A stretch of DNA of 64,000 nt from Pseudomonas sp. AOB-7 (GCF_003696305.1 NZ_RFFK01000004.1:62001-126000); one strand, 5' to 3'. Shown: positions 37,281 to 47,118, counted from the stretch's first letter. A program made the numbers and translations. The notes: a model not told the origin generated them from the sequence alone.

Positions 37281-37422
37281 GCCTAGCGGCTCGCTTGTCT
37301 AACTCTGGGCTGCGGATTTAACAGCGGTGCGCGCCGGCTGTCATCCAAAATGCGTTCGCCCGGGAGGCCGGCAGGCCGCCCGGGCGAATGCGAGGCTGGC
37401 GAAACAGGCCCGGCGACCGGGC

Positions 37423-38661
37423 TCAGGCGTAGTAATCCACCAGGCCCAGGCCTGCGCTCGAACGCTCGCTGCGCAGCTCCTGCGCAGCGCTCGGCAACGA
37501 CTCGTCCGAGGCCAGCCGGCCATCGCCGCCGCTGGCGCCGCCACGCCCGCCCTCGCCCTGACCCTGCCAGCCGCGGCTGAGCGACTGATCGGAGACGTTG
37601 GCATCGGCCAGGTTCATGCCCTGCTGGGCGAACAGTTCACGCAGGCGCTGCATCTGCCCTTCCAGGGCTTCGCGCACCCCGGCGTTAGGGCTGGCGAAAG
37701 TCACCTGCGCCTGGTCCTGGGACAGGTTCACCCGCACCTCCAGACGGCCCAGTTCGGCCGGATCGAGCTGGATCTCGGCCGACTTGAGGTTCTGGCTGGA
37801 CAGCCACATGACCCGATCCACCACCGCCTCGCTCCAGCCGCCCTGCTGCATCGCCACCGGCTGCCCGGGCACCAGCGGCAGACGCGGCGCCGCCCCGGCC
37901 TGCTGGTTGAGCGCCTGGGTCAGGGCGTTGAGCTTGCTGACGAACTGATCCGGGCGGTTGGGCTGCACGCTGTCCTTGAGGCTGTCCAGGGCATCCTTGG
38001 CGAGATCGTCCAGCGGCAGCTCCAACCCCGGCTCCTCGCCGGGCTTGGCCTTCTCCTCGCCCTTGCCCATCGCCGCCATGGCCGCGGCGAAATCGCTGCC
38101 GGTGGCGAGTCGCGTGCCCTTGCCCGCCGCCTCCTTGCCCAGCTCGACCTGGCCCTCCTCCTCCGGCGCCTGCTGCAGCAGGGCCAGCGGATCGAGCGCC
38201 TCCGTCTCCAGCGCCGGCTCGCCGCCCTCGCCCTCGCCATCGGCGTTGGCGTCGGCCATGCCGGCAACCGCCAGGGCGGATGCCGGCAGCGCCTCGCCCG
38301 TCGGCGCAGCCTGCGCGGCCTGCGCCTGGATCCCACCCAGGGCCATGGCCAGCAGCGGATCGAGTTCCGCGGGCGTCTCGCCCTCGGCCGGCAAGGAATT
38401 GCCGTCCGCGGCAACGACCGGCTGCTCGGCGGCAGCCTCGGCGCTGGCCGCCGGCTCGCCGCTGACGCCGGCCGGGCGCTCCTCGCCAGGCGTGGCCGCG
38501 CCGCCGGCACGTTCGCCGGGCTTGGCCTGGCGCTCCTTGGCGTACACCTCGGCGAAGCTGGAGGCCTCGTTCTTGCTGGGCTCCGGCGCTTTCGCCGGCG
38601 GCTTCGCTTTGCTCTTTACCTCAGGCGTGGCCTGCAGGCGTAGATCGGGCATCGCGGACAT
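37423..38661 (-). CDS. fliK: Flagellar hook-length control protein FliK
   Basis: FliK measures hook length and triggers the FlhB switch. The 412-residue protein has a long disordered Ala/Glu/Pro-rich N-terminal part and the conserved C-terminal domain from about residue 280: WLSSQNLKSAEIQLDPAELG, then LEVRVNLSQDQAQVTFASPN and VREALEGQMQRLRELFAQQG. The start with a GGAG site at 38661 is preferred over ATG 38652. A sigma-54 site lies just upstream. Confidence 0.93.
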   Translation of the reverse strand: MSAMPDLRLQATPEVKSKAKPPAKAPEPSKNEASSFAEVYAKERQAKPGERAGGAATPGEERPAGVSGEPAASAEAAAEQPVVAADGNSLPAEGETPAELDPLLAMALGGIQAQAAQAAPTGEALPASALAVAGMADANADGEGEGGEPALETEALDPLALLQQAPEEEGQVELGKEAAGKGTRLATGSDFAAAMAAMGKGEEKAKPGEEPGLELPLDDLAKDALDSLKDSVQPNRPDQFVSKLNALTQALNQQAGAAPRLPLVPGQPVAMQQGGWSEAVVDRVMWLSSQNLKSAEIQLDPAELGRLEVRVNLSQDQAQVTFASPNAGVREALEGQMQRLRELFAQQGMNLADANVSDQSLSRGWQGQGEGGRGGASGGDGRLASDESLPSAAQELRSERSSAGLGLVDYYA

Positions 38662-38697
38662 GGACGCTCTCCGTCTGATGGGTCGTGACGGTGTCAG

Positions 38698-38713
38698 AGC
38701 AAAGGCTGGGCCA
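38698..38713 (-). promoter_or_regulatory. Sigma-54 promoter of fliK
   Basis: The minus strand reads TGGCCCAGCCTTTGCT, with GG-N10-GC spacing, 37 bases before the fliK start. It suggests that fliK is transcribed on its own between the hsb genes and the fliL operon. Confidence 0.65.
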
Positions 38714-38755
38714 AGTCGGGGAAAAATCTGCAGAGGCAGGGCGGTCGCGCGCGAC

Positions 38756-39109
38756 TCAGACGCGATAACGCTGGCGCTCGGACTTGAACAGGATGCGCAC
38801 TATGGCGAACTCGCGCTCGATCTGCTCGATCAGCGCCGGCGCCAGCTCCAGCGCCTCGCGGCGACCGGCGTCCTCGAGCTGCTTGCACAGCCCGGCCAGC
38901 AGCACCGCCCCCATGTTGCTGCAGCTGCCCTTGAAGCTGTGCGCGGCCAGGCGCAGCCCCTGGGCATCGGCCTCGCGCTCGGCCTGGCGCAGCAGGCGCA
39001 GGCGCTCCTCGGAGTCGGCGACAAAGGTATCGAGCAGAATCGGGTACTCGTCTTCCATGACGTCCTGCAGGGCAGCCAGGACGGCATCGTCGAGGTGGAT
39101 ATCGGACAC
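38756..39109 (-). CDS. hptB: Histidine phosphotransfer protein HptB
   Basis: HptB receives phosphate from several hybrid sensor kinases and passes it to HsbR, which affects motility and biofilm choice in P. aeruginosa. The 117-residue Hpt domain has the phospho-histidine His57 in LAAHSFKGSCSNMG, the same position as in P. aeruginosa HptB. It follows hsbR in the order hsbA-hsbR-hptB on this strand. Confidence 0.88.
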   Translation of the reverse strand: MSDIHLDDAVLAALQDVMEDEYPILLDTFVADSEERLRLLRQAEREADAQGLRLAAHSFKGSCSNMGAVLLAGLCKQLEDAGRREALELAPALIEQIEREFAIVRILFKSERQRYRV

Positions 39110-39139
39110 CGGGTCACTCCCTGAACAACAAGGCTGGGA

Positions 39140-40828
39140 TTATGCCCCAGCGGACCAGCAAAACTCCACGCTGACGCCCTGGCCGTCGGCGCTGCAGACA
39201 AAGCCATCGCTCAACTCGCGCACCAGCGCCAGACCGCGCCCGCACAGGGCCTCGTCCTGCAGCGCGGCCACGGCGGCCGGATCGAAGCCCGGCCCGCTGT
39301 CCTCGACCCGCACGATCAGCCGCCCGCCGCCGGCCTGCGGCAGCAACTGCAGGTGAAAGCGCACGTAGCCGTCGCTCAGTGCCGCCAGGCGCAGGCGCCG
39401 CTGCCGGTAGTACTCGGCGAAGCCGCGGGCATCCTGCTTGAGCGCCGAATCCAGGCCCATCACACCGTGTTCCAGGGCGTTGGAATAGAGCTCGGCGAGC
39501 ACGGTGTACAGCTCGCCGCCGCGCGGCCGCAGCGCCTGCACGTCGAGCAGCAGCTGCAGCAGGAAGGGCAAGGGATTGAAGTGGCGCAGGCTCTGCGCGC
39601 GAAACTCGAAGCTGGCCGACCAGTCCAGCGGGCTGCTCTGCCCGCTGTCGGCGAAGGCCAGCGGGCGTGGCCGGGCGGCGTCCTCGGCGAGGCCGACCTG
39701 GAGCATGCTGACGTCGTCCTGGACCTCGCCGCGAAATTCCAGCAGCGCCTGCTGGATTTCCTCGAACAGTGCCTGCGGCTGGCGGTTGGCGTCGAGCAGC
39801 GCCAGCAGACGCGCCTCGCCGAACAGCTGACCCTGCTGGTCGCAGGCCTCCAGCACACCGTCGGTGAGCAGAAAGATGCGGTCGCCCGGGGCCAGCGGAT
39901 AGACCTCGCAGCGGTCGCTGAAGGCCGCCGGCTCGAGAATGCCCAGCGGCAGATGACGCGACACCAGGGGCTGGCGCGAGCGGCCATCGCCGTGCAGCAG
40001 ATGGCCGTCCGGCAGGCCGCCGTTCCACACCTCGAGCAGGCCGCGCTGGCTGCTGATGTTGAGCAGGGTGGCGCAGCAGAACACGCCCACCGGCAGGATG
40101 CGTTTGAGCTTGGCGTTGATCTCGCGGAGGATCTCGGCCAGGGCATGGCCCTTGGCGGTCATGCCGTAGAACACCTCGGCCAGCGGCATGGCGCCGATGG
40201 CCGCCGGCAGGCCGTGGCCGGTGAAGTCGCCGAGCATCACGTGCATGCCGCCGGAGGGCTTGTAGGCCGCCAGCAGCAGGTCGCCGTTGAACAGCGCGTA
40301 GGGCGACTGCAGGTAGCGGATGTTCGGCGCATCCAGGCAGCCGGAGTGCGCCACCTTGTCGAACACCGCCTTGGCCACCCGCTGCTCGCGCAGCAGGTGC
40401 TCGTTGTGCCGGGCGATCAGGTCGCGCTGCTGCAGCACGGTGTCCTGCAGGCGGCGCAGGCGATCCATGGCGCCGATCTTGGCCGCGAGTATCACCCGGT
40501 TGTAGGGCTTGGCGAGAAAGTCGTCGCCGCCGGCCTCCAGGCAGCGCACCAGCGCTTCGCCTTCGGTCAGCGAGGTGAGGAAGATGATCGGCACCAGCGC
40601 CTCGCCGGCCTGCTGCTTGATCCGCCGCGCCGCCTCGAAACCGTCCATCACCGGCATCAGCGCATCCATCAGCACCAGCTGCGGGCGCTCCTGCTCGAAC
40701 AGCGCGACCGCCTCCAGGCCGTTGCTGGCGGTGAGCACCCGGTGGCCCTGGCGACTGACGATGGTCGACAGCAGCATGCGATCGGCCGCGTTGTCCTCGG
40801 CGATCAGGATCGACAGGCGCTCGGCCAT
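39140..40828 (-). CDS. hsbR: Response regulator with PP2C phosphatase and anti-sigma-kinase domains, HsbR
   Basis: HsbR takes phosphate from HptB and controls phosphorylation of HsbA. The 562-residue protein has a receiver domain (phospho-site Asp55, LVLMDALMP), a linker coiled coil (125-165) and a PP2C/SpoIIE phosphatase domain (GDLLLAAYKPSGGMHVMLGD, then FTGHGLPAAIG, LLTDGVLEA, DDVSMLQ). It ends in a C-terminal HATPase domain of anti-sigma type (ELYSNALEHG, then VRVEDSGPGFDP). The ATG at 40828 is 2 bases after the hsbA stop. Confidence 0.88.
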   Translation of the reverse strand: MAERLSILIAEDNAADRMLLSTIVSRQGHRVLTASNGLEAVALFEQERPQLVLMDALMPVMDGFEAARRIKQQAGEALVPIIFLTSLTEGEALVRCLEAGGDDFLAKPYNRVILAAKIGAMDRLRRLQDTVLQQRDLIARHNEHLLREQRVAKAVFDKVAHSGCLDAPNIRYLQSPYALFNGDLLLAAYKPSGGMHVMLGDFTGHGLPAAIGAMPLAEVFYGMTAKGHALAEILREINAKLKRILPVGVFCCATLLNISSQRGLLEVWNGGLPDGHLLHGDGRSRQPLVSRHLPLGILEPAAFSDRCEVYPLAPGDRIFLLTDGVLEACDQQGQLFGEARLLALLDANRQPQALFEEIQQALLEFRGEVQDDVSMLQVGLAEDAARPRPLAFADSGQSSPLDWSASFEFRAQSLRHFNPLPFLLQLLLDVQALRPRGGELYTVLAELYSNALEHGVMGLDSALKQDARGFAEYYRQRRLRLAALSDGYVRFHLQLLPQAGGGRLIVRVEDSGPGFDPAAVAALQDEALCGRGLALVRELSDGFVCSADGQGVSVEFCWSAGA

Positions 40829-40830
40829 GG

Positions 40831-41136
40831 TCAGTTGATCTGGAACAGCTGCTCGAAGTTGGAGATCGCCAGGATCTTGCGCACATCGCTGCTGCAGTTG
40901 AGCAGGCGGATCTGCGCCGTGTCGCCGCCGGCGTGATCGCGCAGCAGCAGGAGCATGCCCAGCGCCGAGCTGTCCAGGTAGCTGGTGCCCTGCAGGTCGA
41001 CCAGGTAGCGCCTGGGGGTGATGTTGACGCGCTCGTAGGCGTCGCGAAATTCCTGGTGGGAGGCGAAGTCGAAACGTCCTCGAATCGCGATGGTCAGCTC
41101 TTGCCCGTCGGCCGACGGCTGCGAGGTGATGGCCAT
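40831..41136 (-). CDS. hsbA: Anti-anti-sigma factor HsbA (STAS domain)
   Basis: HsbA is a STAS protein whose phosphorylation by HsbR changes its partner: the anti-sigma factor FlgM in one state, the diguanylate cyclase HsbD in the other (known from P. aeruginosa). The 101-residue product has the conserved phospho-serine Ser56 in YLDSSALGMLLLL. A strong AAGGAG site precedes the ATG. It links the FliA/FlgM checkpoint with the biofilm pathway. Confidence 0.88.
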   Translation of the reverse strand: MAITSQPSADGQELTIAIRGRFDFASHQEFRDAYERVNITPRRYLVDLQGTSYLDSSALGMLLLLRDHAGGDTAQIRLLNCSSDVRKILAISNFEQLFQIN

Positions 41137-41222
41137 GTCCTGCTCCTTTGTCGAGACCTTGCCTGATTGGCGGCATACGCACCCAAGGTGTAGCACCTGC
41201 CCTGCCCCACGACAACCCGTCT

Positions 41223-41672
41223 TCAGGGCTCGCCGCGGTCGATCAGGCGCTGCGCCAGCTCGTCGAGCAGCTTCTGCTCGCGCTTGTCCTCGGCCAGCCG
41301 CGCCTCGTCGATATAGCGCTGCACCAGCTTGCGCAGCCCCTCCAGGCGCGCGTAGCGCTGCTGCCAGACGGCGCGCACCTTCTCCAGGTTGGCGCGGTGC
41401 CAGTCGAGGCTCTGGTGCTGCTGGCCGATGGCCGTTTCCAGTTGCGAAAGAAAGCGCTGGTAGTTCATCAGCCATTGCCCGGAGACGCCCTTGCTGCCCT
41501 CGCTGATCCACTGCTGCTGGTAGTCGCCGCGAAAGCGCTCCAGCTCGCCCAGCTTGGCCTCGGCCTGGCTCACCAGCCCCTGGCAATGGCCGAGCTGGCG
41601 CGCCGCCTCGCGCTCGGCCTTCTCGGCCATGTCCACCACCGGCGCCAGGCGCGCCGCACGACTCGCCGCCAT
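41223..41672 (-). CDS. fliJ: Flagellar export chaperone FliJ
   Basis: FliJ is a coiled-coil protein that couples the FliI ATPase ring to FlhA. The 149-residue product is almost wholly helical and rich in Arg, Gln and Glu (AEKAEREAARQLGHCQGLVS, LAEDKREQKLLDELAQRL). It is the last gene of fliEFGHIJ, 3 bases after fliI. Confidence 0.92.
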   Translation of the reverse strand: MAASRAARLAPVVDMAEKAEREAARQLGHCQGLVSQAEAKLGELERFRGDYQQQWISEGSKGVSGQWLMNYQRFLSQLETAIGQQHQSLDWHRANLEKVRAVWQQRYARLEGLRKLVQRYIDEARLAEDKREQKLLDELAQRLIDRGEP

Positions 41673-41675
41673 GGC

Positions 41676-43037
41676 TTAGGCCTTGTTCGCCGCCGGGTTG
41701 AAGATGGCCGTCAGCTGCCGGCTGCTGCCCTCCAGCGGTTCGCTGTCGTGCAGGCCCTGGCGCAGGTACTGGGCCATCTGCGGCTGGCGGGCGATGGCCA
41801 GGTCGGTGTCGGCGTCGCCGCCCGGCACGTAGGCGCCGACGCTGATCAGGTCGCGGCTCTGCTGGTAGCGCGACCACAGCTGCTTGAAGCGCTGCGCCTG
41901 CTTGAGATGCTCGGGCGACACCACCTGCGGCATCACCCGGCTGATCGAGGCTTCGATGTCGATGGCCGGGTAATGGCCCTCCTCGGCCAGCCGTCGCGAC
42001 AGCACCAAATGGCCGTCGAGCACGCCGCGGGCGGCGTCGGCGATCGGGTCCTGCTGGTCGTCGCCCTCGGAGAGCACGGTGTAGAAGGCGGTGATCGAAC
42101 CGCCGCCGGCCTCGGCGTTGCCGGCACGCTCCACCAGCTTGGGCAGCTTGGCGAACACCGACGGCGGGTAGCCCTTGGTCGCCGGCGGCTCGCCTATGGC
42201 CAGGGCGATCTCGCGCTGGGCCTGGGCGAAACGGGTCAGCGAATCCATCAGCAGCAGGACGTTCTTGCCCTTGTCGCGGAAGTATTCGGCGATGCGCGTG
42301 CAGTACATGGCCGCGCGCAGGCGCATCAGCGGCGCGTCGTCGGCCGGCGAGGCGACCACCACCGAGCGCTTGAGGCCCTCCTCGCCGAGGATCTCGTCGA
42401 TGAACTCCTTGACCTCGCGACCGCGCTCGCCGATCAGCCCGACCACGATGATCTCCGCCTCGGTGAAGCGGGTCATCATGCCCAGCAGCACCGACTTGCC
42501 GACGCCGGTGCCGGCGAATAGGCCCAGGCGCTGGCCACGGCCGACGGTGAGCAGGCCGTTGATCGAGCGGATGCCGACGTCCAGCGGCTCGCTGATCGGA
42601 TGGCGCTTGAGCGGGTTGATGGTCGGCCCGTCCAGCGGCACCCAGTCCTCGGCCTTCATCCCGCCCTTGCCGTCCAGGGCGCGACCGGCGCCGTCGAGCA
42701 CTCGGCCGAGCATGGAACGGCCCATGGGCAGACGCCCGGCGTCGGGCAGCGGCACCACCCGCGCGCCGGGGGCGATGCCGGCCAAGCTGCCAACCGGCAT
42801 CAGGTAGATCTTGTTGCCGGAAAAGCCCATCACTTCGGCCTCGACCTGCACCGGGTGGTAGCTGTCGCCGTTGACCACCAGGCAGCGGCTGCCAATGGCG
42901 GCGCGCAGGCCCTCGGCCTCCAGGGTCAGGCCGACCATGCGCAGCAGGCGGCCTTCGAGTATGGGTTGGCTGGGCAAATGGATGGCTTCGGTGTAGCCGC
43001 CCAGGCGCCTGGCGAAACTCACCCGGTCAAGGCGCAT
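41676..43037 (-). CDS. fliI: Flagellum-specific ATPase FliI
   Basis: FliI is the export ATPase related to F1-beta. The product is about 453 residues. Walker A lies in [15 protein letters not shown], and Walker B in [20 protein letters not shown]. The T3SS ATPase signature [18 protein letters not shown] is present. I start it at ATG 43037 ([12 protein letters not shown]), matching relatives; ATG 43046 would add three residues. Both overlap the end of fliH. Confidence 0.95.
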   Translation of the reverse strand: MRLDRVSFARRLGGYTEAIHLPSQPILEGRLLRMVGLTLEAEGLRAAIGSRCLVVNGDSYHPVQVEAEVMGFSGNKIYLMPVGSLAGIAPGARVVPLPDAGRLPMGRSMLGRVLDGAGRALDGKGGMKAEDWVPLDGPTINPLKRHPISEPLDVGIRSINGLLTVGRGQRLGLFAGTGVGKSVLLGMMTRFTEAEIIVVGLIGERGREVKEFIDEILGEEGLKRSVVVASPADDAPLMRLRAAMYCTRIAEYFRDKGKNVLLLMDSLTRFAQAQREIALAIGEPPATKGYPPSVFAKLPKLVERAGNAEAGGGSITAFYTVLSEGDDQQDPIADAARGVLDGHLVLSRRLAEEGHYPAIDIEASISRVMPQVVSPEHLKQAQRFKQLWSRYQQSRDLISVGAYVPGGDADTDLAIARQPQMAQYLRQGLHDSEPLEGSSRQLTAIFNPAANKA

Positions 43038-43821
43038 CGCCGCCATCCAGATCCAGGCTGATATCCGCTTCCGGCGGTTGGGTGATCTGCGCGCGCTGCT
43101 GCTCGAACAACTGCTTGAGCGCCTGCGCCAGGCGGGTCTCGACGCTGGCGTCGATCTGGCTGTGCTCCGACTCGATGCGGCAACCGCCGGGCAGCAGGCT
43201 GTCGTCCTCGAGGATGCGCCAGCTTTCCTCGTGACGCTCGCGCAGCGCCTTGATGGTCTCGAAATCCTGCGGGTTGACCTGGATGCGTACGTTGTCGGCG
43301 CCCATCGGCAGCAATTTGAGCGCCTCGCGCAGCACCTGACGGATCTGGCTGGAGTCGCTGGCCAGCTCGCGCTGGATCACCTCGCGCACCATATGGCTGA
43401 CCAGGCGCACCAGGGCCACTTCCAGCTGCTGGTCCTGCTCGGCAATGGGCTCGAACAACTGCGCCATCACCTGCTCCAGGCTGCCCAGCTTGAGCGCCAG
43501 GGCGGCGTCGGCCTCCTGCTTGGCCTTGAGCTGGCCGGCGTGGAAGCCGTCCTTCTCGCCGGTGGCGAAGCCTTCGTTGTAAGCGTCCTGGCGGATGGCC
43601 TCGAGCTCGTCGAGGGTAAGCGGCTTGACGTCCTCTAGCGCCACCTCCTCGCTCTGTCCGACGTCCTGCGCCTCGACCTCTGCCGTCGGCGCGTCCACCG
43701 CCGGATCGACTTCGCCTGGCACCTCGCCAGGCGCGTCGAAGCTGGGCAGCGCCCAGCGGTCGAAGGCGCCCAGGTCCTTGGCGCGAATCAGCTCGCTTTC
43801 CGACTCCTTGCCCGCCGCCAT
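43027..43821 (-). CDS. fliH: Flagellar export ATPase regulator FliH
   Basis: FliH holds FliI at the export gate and the C-ring through FliN. The 264-residue protein has an acidic N-terminus, the GxxxG-like helix region ([20 protein letters not shown]) and a conserved C-terminal domain ([20 protein letters not shown], then [20 protein letters not shown]). It lies 3 bases after fliG. Confidence 0.93.
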   Translation of the reverse strand: MAAGKESESELIRAKDLGAFDRWALPSFDAPGEVPGEVDPAVDAPTAEVEAQDVGQSEEVALEDVKPLTLDELEAIRQDAYNEGFATGEKDGFHAGQLKAKQEADAALALKLGSLEQVMAQLFEPIAEQDQQLEVALVRLVSHMVREVIQRELASDSSQIRQVLREALKLLPMGADNVRIQVNPQDFETIKALRERHEESWRILEDDSLLPGGCRIESEHSQIDASVETRLAQALKQLFEQQRAQITQPPEADISLDLDGGDAP

Positions 43822-43824
43822 GAC

Positions 43825-44841
43825 TTAGACCATCTCCTCGCCGCCCTTGCCGCCGAGCACGATCTCGCCGGCCTCGGCCATGCGCCGGGCGATGGTGAGA
43901 ATTTCCTTCTGCGCCGCCTCGACGTCGCTGACGCGGACCGGCCCCTTGGCTTCCAGGTCGTCACGCAGCAACTCGGCGGCACGTTTGGACATGTTCTTGA
44001 ACACCTTGTCCTTGATCGCCTCGTCGGCGCCCTTGAGCGCCAGCACCAGCACCTCGGAGGACACCTCGCGCAGCAGCGCCTGGATGCCGCGGTCGTCGAC
44101 GTCGGCGAGGTTGTCGAAGACGAACATCAGGTCCTCGATCTGCGTCGACAGGTCTTCGTCCACCTCGCGGATCGAGTCCATCAGCTGACCTTCCACCGAG
44201 CTGTCGAGGAAGTTCATGATGTCCGCCGCGCGCTTGACCCCGCCCATGGTGGCGCGGGTGGTGTTGGCGCTGCCGGAGAACTGCTTCTCGAGGATCTGGT
44301 TGAGTTCCTTGAGCGCCGAGGGCTGCACGGTATTGAGCGAGGACACGCGCAGAATGATGTCCAGGCGCACCTTGTGGTCGAAGTGGCTGAGCACCTCGCC
44401 GGCCTGGTCCGGGTCGAGGTAGGCGACGACTATGGCCTGGATCTGCGGGTGTTCGTAGCGGATCACGTCGGCCACCGCGCGCGGTTCCATCCATTTGAGG
44501 CTGTCCAGGCCGCTGGTGCTGCCGCCGAGCAGGATGCGGTCGATCAGGTTGCCGGCCTTGTCCTCGCCGAGGGCCGCGGTGAGCATCTTGCGGATGTAGC
44601 CGTCGGCACCGACGCCCAGGCTGGTCTGGTCGCCGACTATCTCGACGAACTCGCCCATCACCTGCTCGACCTGCTCGCGATGGATATTGCGCATGCCGGC
44701 CATGGCCACGCCGACCCGCTGCACTTCCTTCGGCCCGAGGTGCCGCAGCACCTGGGCGGCGTCGGTCTCGCCGAGCGACAGCAGGAGAATGGCGGCCTTG
44801 TCGACCTTGCTCAGCTTGGCGGGGGTACGGTTGTCACTCAT
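43825..44841 (-). CDS. fliG: Flagellar motor switch protein FliG
   Basis: FliG joins the MS ring to the C ring and meets the stators. The 338-residue protein shows the N-terminal domain (KAAILLLSLGETDAAQVLRH), the EHPQ-like middle motif (YEHPQIQAIVVAYL), and the charged C-terminal torque helix (LKGADEAIKDKVFKNMSKRA, then LRDDLEAKGPVRVSDVE). Its start overlaps the fliF stop by 8 bases. Confidence 0.97.
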   Translation of the reverse strand: MSDNRTPAKLSKVDKAAILLLSLGETDAAQVLRHLGPKEVQRVGVAMAGMRNIHREQVEQVMGEFVEIVGDQTSLGVGADGYIRKMLTAALGEDKAGNLIDRILLGGSTSGLDSLKWMEPRAVADVIRYEHPQIQAIVVAYLDPDQAGEVLSHFDHKVRLDIILRVSSLNTVQPSALKELNQILEKQFSGSANTTRATMGGVKRAADIMNFLDSSVEGQLMDSIREVDEDLSTQIEDLMFVFDNLADVDDRGIQALLREVSSEVLVLALKGADEAIKDKVFKNMSKRAAELLRDDLEAKGPVRVSDVEAAQKEILTIARRMAEAGEIVLGGKGGEEMV

Positions 44842-46615
44842 CGGCGTTGATCCACTCTTTCACGACCTGGGCGACGCGGCCAGGGTCTTCCGCCACCAGG
44901 CTCTTGATCGCGTTCAGTTGCGCATCATACCCCTCGCTGGGACTGGGCAGCAGTATGCTCTGCGGCCCGCCGAGGCTGACCCGATCGTCTGCCAGCTCGC
45001 CATCGAGGCCGGCCATCTCGCCCAGTTCGACGTCGCCGCCGGCCAGCGCCTTGCCCTTGCCGCCACCGGTGATGTTGTTGAGCACCGGACGCAGCACCCC
45101 GAACACCAGGAGCAGGATGAACAACACGCCGAGCACCTGCTTGACGATGTCCCAGAACCAGGGCTGGGTGTAGAACGGAATGTCCGGAATTTCCTCGCCC
45201 AGCGAGGTGGTGAAGGCGGTGTTGATCACGCTGACGCTGTCGCCGCGGCTGGCGTCGAAGCCCACCGAGTCCTGCACCAGGCGGGTGAAGCGCGCCAGAT
45301 CGTCGGCGCTCCAGGGTACCCGGCTGGTTTCGCCGGTGGCCGGGTCGACGCGCACCTGATCGTCCACCACCACCGCCACCGACAGGCGGCGCAGGCGGCC
45401 CTGCTGCTGCTTGGTGTAGCTGATCGAGCGATCCAGTTCGAAGTTGCGGGTGGACTGCTCGCGCTTGTCCGCCGGGTACGGCGCCAGCATCGGCTGACCG
45501 GTGGCCGGGTCCATGATCTGCTGGCCGTTGGCATCCACCAGCGGCTGGCCGGCAGCCACCGGACCGGCAGGCGCCGCGGCGGCGGTCGCCTGCTCGGGAG
45601 CCGCGGCCGGACCGGGTGGCTGATTGGACAGCGCGCCGGGCACGCCCTGCGGCGGCAGGCTGCTGTGGCGCTGTTCGTTGACCTGCTGCTCGCTGCGCAG
45701 CGCCGGCTGGTCCGGGTTGAACATCTCGGAGGTGGATTCCACCGCGCTGAAATCGACGTCGGCGGCCACCTCGGCCTTGTAGCGGCCGGTGCCCAGCACC
45801 GGCTGCAGGATGTTGTGCACGCGCTGGGTCAGCAGGCTTTCCATGCGCCGGCTGTAGTCGAACTGCTTGCCGGCCATGCTCAGCTCGGACAGCTCCTGCT
45901 GATCGGAGAGCAGGTTGCCCTTCTGGTCGACGACGGTGACCTGGCCCTTGTCCAGTTCCGGCACGCTGGTGGCGACCAGGTTGACGATGGCCATCACCTG
46001 GCTCGGCTCCAGGGCGCGGCCCGGATACAGTTCCACCAGCACCGAGGCCGACGGCTTGCGCTCGTCGCGGACGAACACCGAGGCCTTGGGCATGGCCAGG
46101 TGCACGCGCGCTGCCTTGACGTTGTTGAGGCTGGAGACCGTGCGCGCCAGCTCGCCTTCCAGACCGCGGCGGTAGCGAGTGGCTTCCATGAACTGGCTGG
46201 TGCCCAGGCCCTGCTCGCGGTCGAGAATCTCGAAACCGACGCTGTTGTCGGTCGGCGCCACGCCGGCGGCGGCCAGGCGCATGCGCGCCCGCGCCAGGTC
46301 GTCGGCCTTGACCAGCAGCGCGCCGGAGGTGGGCTCCACGGTGTAATCGATGCCCGAGGCGCTGAGGGTTTCCACCACCTGGGTCGCGTCCATGCCGTTG
46401 AGGCTGCCGTAGAGCGGACGGTAATCCGGCTGCTGCGACCAGAGCACCACGGCGAAGCCGATGGCCACGCTGGCAGCCAGGCCGACCAGCAGGCCGAGCT
46501 GGCGCAGCACCGACATGTCCGCGAGGTTTTCTAGGAAGCTCAGACCCAGCAACGGGCCCTTGGCCTGCGCCGCGTCCGCCTTGGCCGGTAAGTTTGCTAC
46601 TGCTGCTTCAGCCAT
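44834..46615 (-). CDS. fliF: Flagellar MS-ring protein FliF
   Basis: FliF forms the membrane-supramembrane ring. The 593-residue protein has two membrane spans (LGLLVGLAASVAIGFAVVLW and VLGVLFILLLVFGVL). They enclose a large periplasmic part with ring-building motifs (RVHLAMPKASVFVRDERKPS and following) and a proline/alanine-rich insert. The C-terminal FliG-binding tail is IKSLVAEDPGRVAQVVKEWI. The start at ATG 46615 has a GAGGG site. Confidence 0.96.
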   Translation of the reverse strand: MAEAAVANLPAKADAAQAKGPLLGLSFLENLADMSVLRQLGLLVGLAASVAIGFAVVLWSQQPDYRPLYGSLNGMDATQVVETLSASGIDYTVEPTSGALLVKADDLARARMRLAAAGVAPTDNSVGFEILDREQGLGTSQFMEATRYRRGLEGELARTVSSLNNVKAARVHLAMPKASVFVRDERKPSASVLVELYPGRALEPSQVMAIVNLVATSVPELDKGQVTVVDQKGNLLSDQQELSELSMAGKQFDYSRRMESLLTQRVHNILQPVLGTGRYKAEVAADVDFSAVESTSEMFNPDQPALRSEQQVNEQRHSSLPPQGVPGALSNQPPGPAAAPEQATAAAAPAGPVAAGQPLVDANGQQIMDPATGQPMLAPYPADKREQSTRNFELDRSISYTKQQQGRLRRLSVAVVVDDQVRVDPATGETSRVPWSADDLARFTRLVQDSVGFDASRGDSVSVINTAFTTSLGEEIPDIPFYTQPWFWDIVKQVLGVLFILLLVFGVLRPVLNNITGGGKGKALAGGDVELGEMAGLDGELADDRVSLGGPQSILLPSPSEGYDAQLNAIKSLVAEDPGRVAQVVKEWINADE

Positions 46616-46625
46616 CAATCAACCC

Positions 46626-46955
46626 TCAAACCGGCATCTGCATGATGTCTTGATAAGCCTGGACCAGCTTGTTGCGCACCTGGGTCATGGCCTGGAAGGA
46701 CACGCTGGCCTTCTGTGAGGCGATCATCACGTCGGTGAGGTCCACCCCGCTCTGCCCCATCTCGAAGGCGGTAGCCAGCTTGTTGGAGGCCTGCTGGGTC
46801 TCGTTGACCTTGGTCACCGCCTGGCCGAGCATCTCCGAGAAACTCGGCGCGCCCTGCACCGGCTCGCTGACGGCCGGCTTCTGCCGCGCCATCGCCTCGG
46901 ACTGCATGGCGCGCATTTCCAGCATCAAGCGATTGAATTCAACACCCTGGCTCAT
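46626..46955 (-). CDS. fliE: Flagellar hook-basal body protein FliE
   Basis: FliE joins the MS ring to the proximal rod. The 109-residue protein starts [20 protein letters not shown] with an excellent GGAGGAAG site. The conserved C-terminal pair of helices ends [17 protein letters not shown]. It is first in the fliEFGHIJ operon behind a sigma-54 site. Confidence 0.95.
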   Translation of the reverse strand: MSQGVEFNRLMLEMRAMQSEAMARQKPAVSEPVQGAPSFSEMLGQAVTKVNETQQASNKLATAFEMGQSGVDLTDVMIASQKASVSFQAMTQVRNKLVQAYQDIMQMPV

Positions 46956-47007
46956 GACTTCCTCCACTGCCCGCTTTTTGACACTTGCGGTGCGTTGCAG
47001 GGGTATT

Positions 47008-47023
47008 TGCAACAAGGGTGCCA
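47008..47023 (-). promoter_or_regulatory. Sigma-54 promoter of the fliE operon
   Basis: The minus strand reads TGGCACCCTTGTTGCA, which is the full sigma-54 consensus TGGCAC-N5-TTGCA with exact spacing. It lies about 55 bases before the fliE ATG. Confidence 0.88.
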
Positions 47024-47092
47024 GAAAAGGCTGCTACAGCCTCAGAGGCTCGGGCAGCAACGAAACGAGGGGGTAGACGAAAGAAGCAGACC

Positions 47093-47118
47093 CGTCATCC
47101 CCGCGAAGACGGGGATCC
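47093..47118. repeat. REP-like palindrome at the 3' end of the GIY-YIG gene
   Basis: ATCCCCG (47097-47103) pairs with CGGGGAT (47110-47116) around CGAAGA. With flanking CGTC it is the same family as the right element of the 47564-47633 pair, in the same orientation. Confidence 0.8.
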
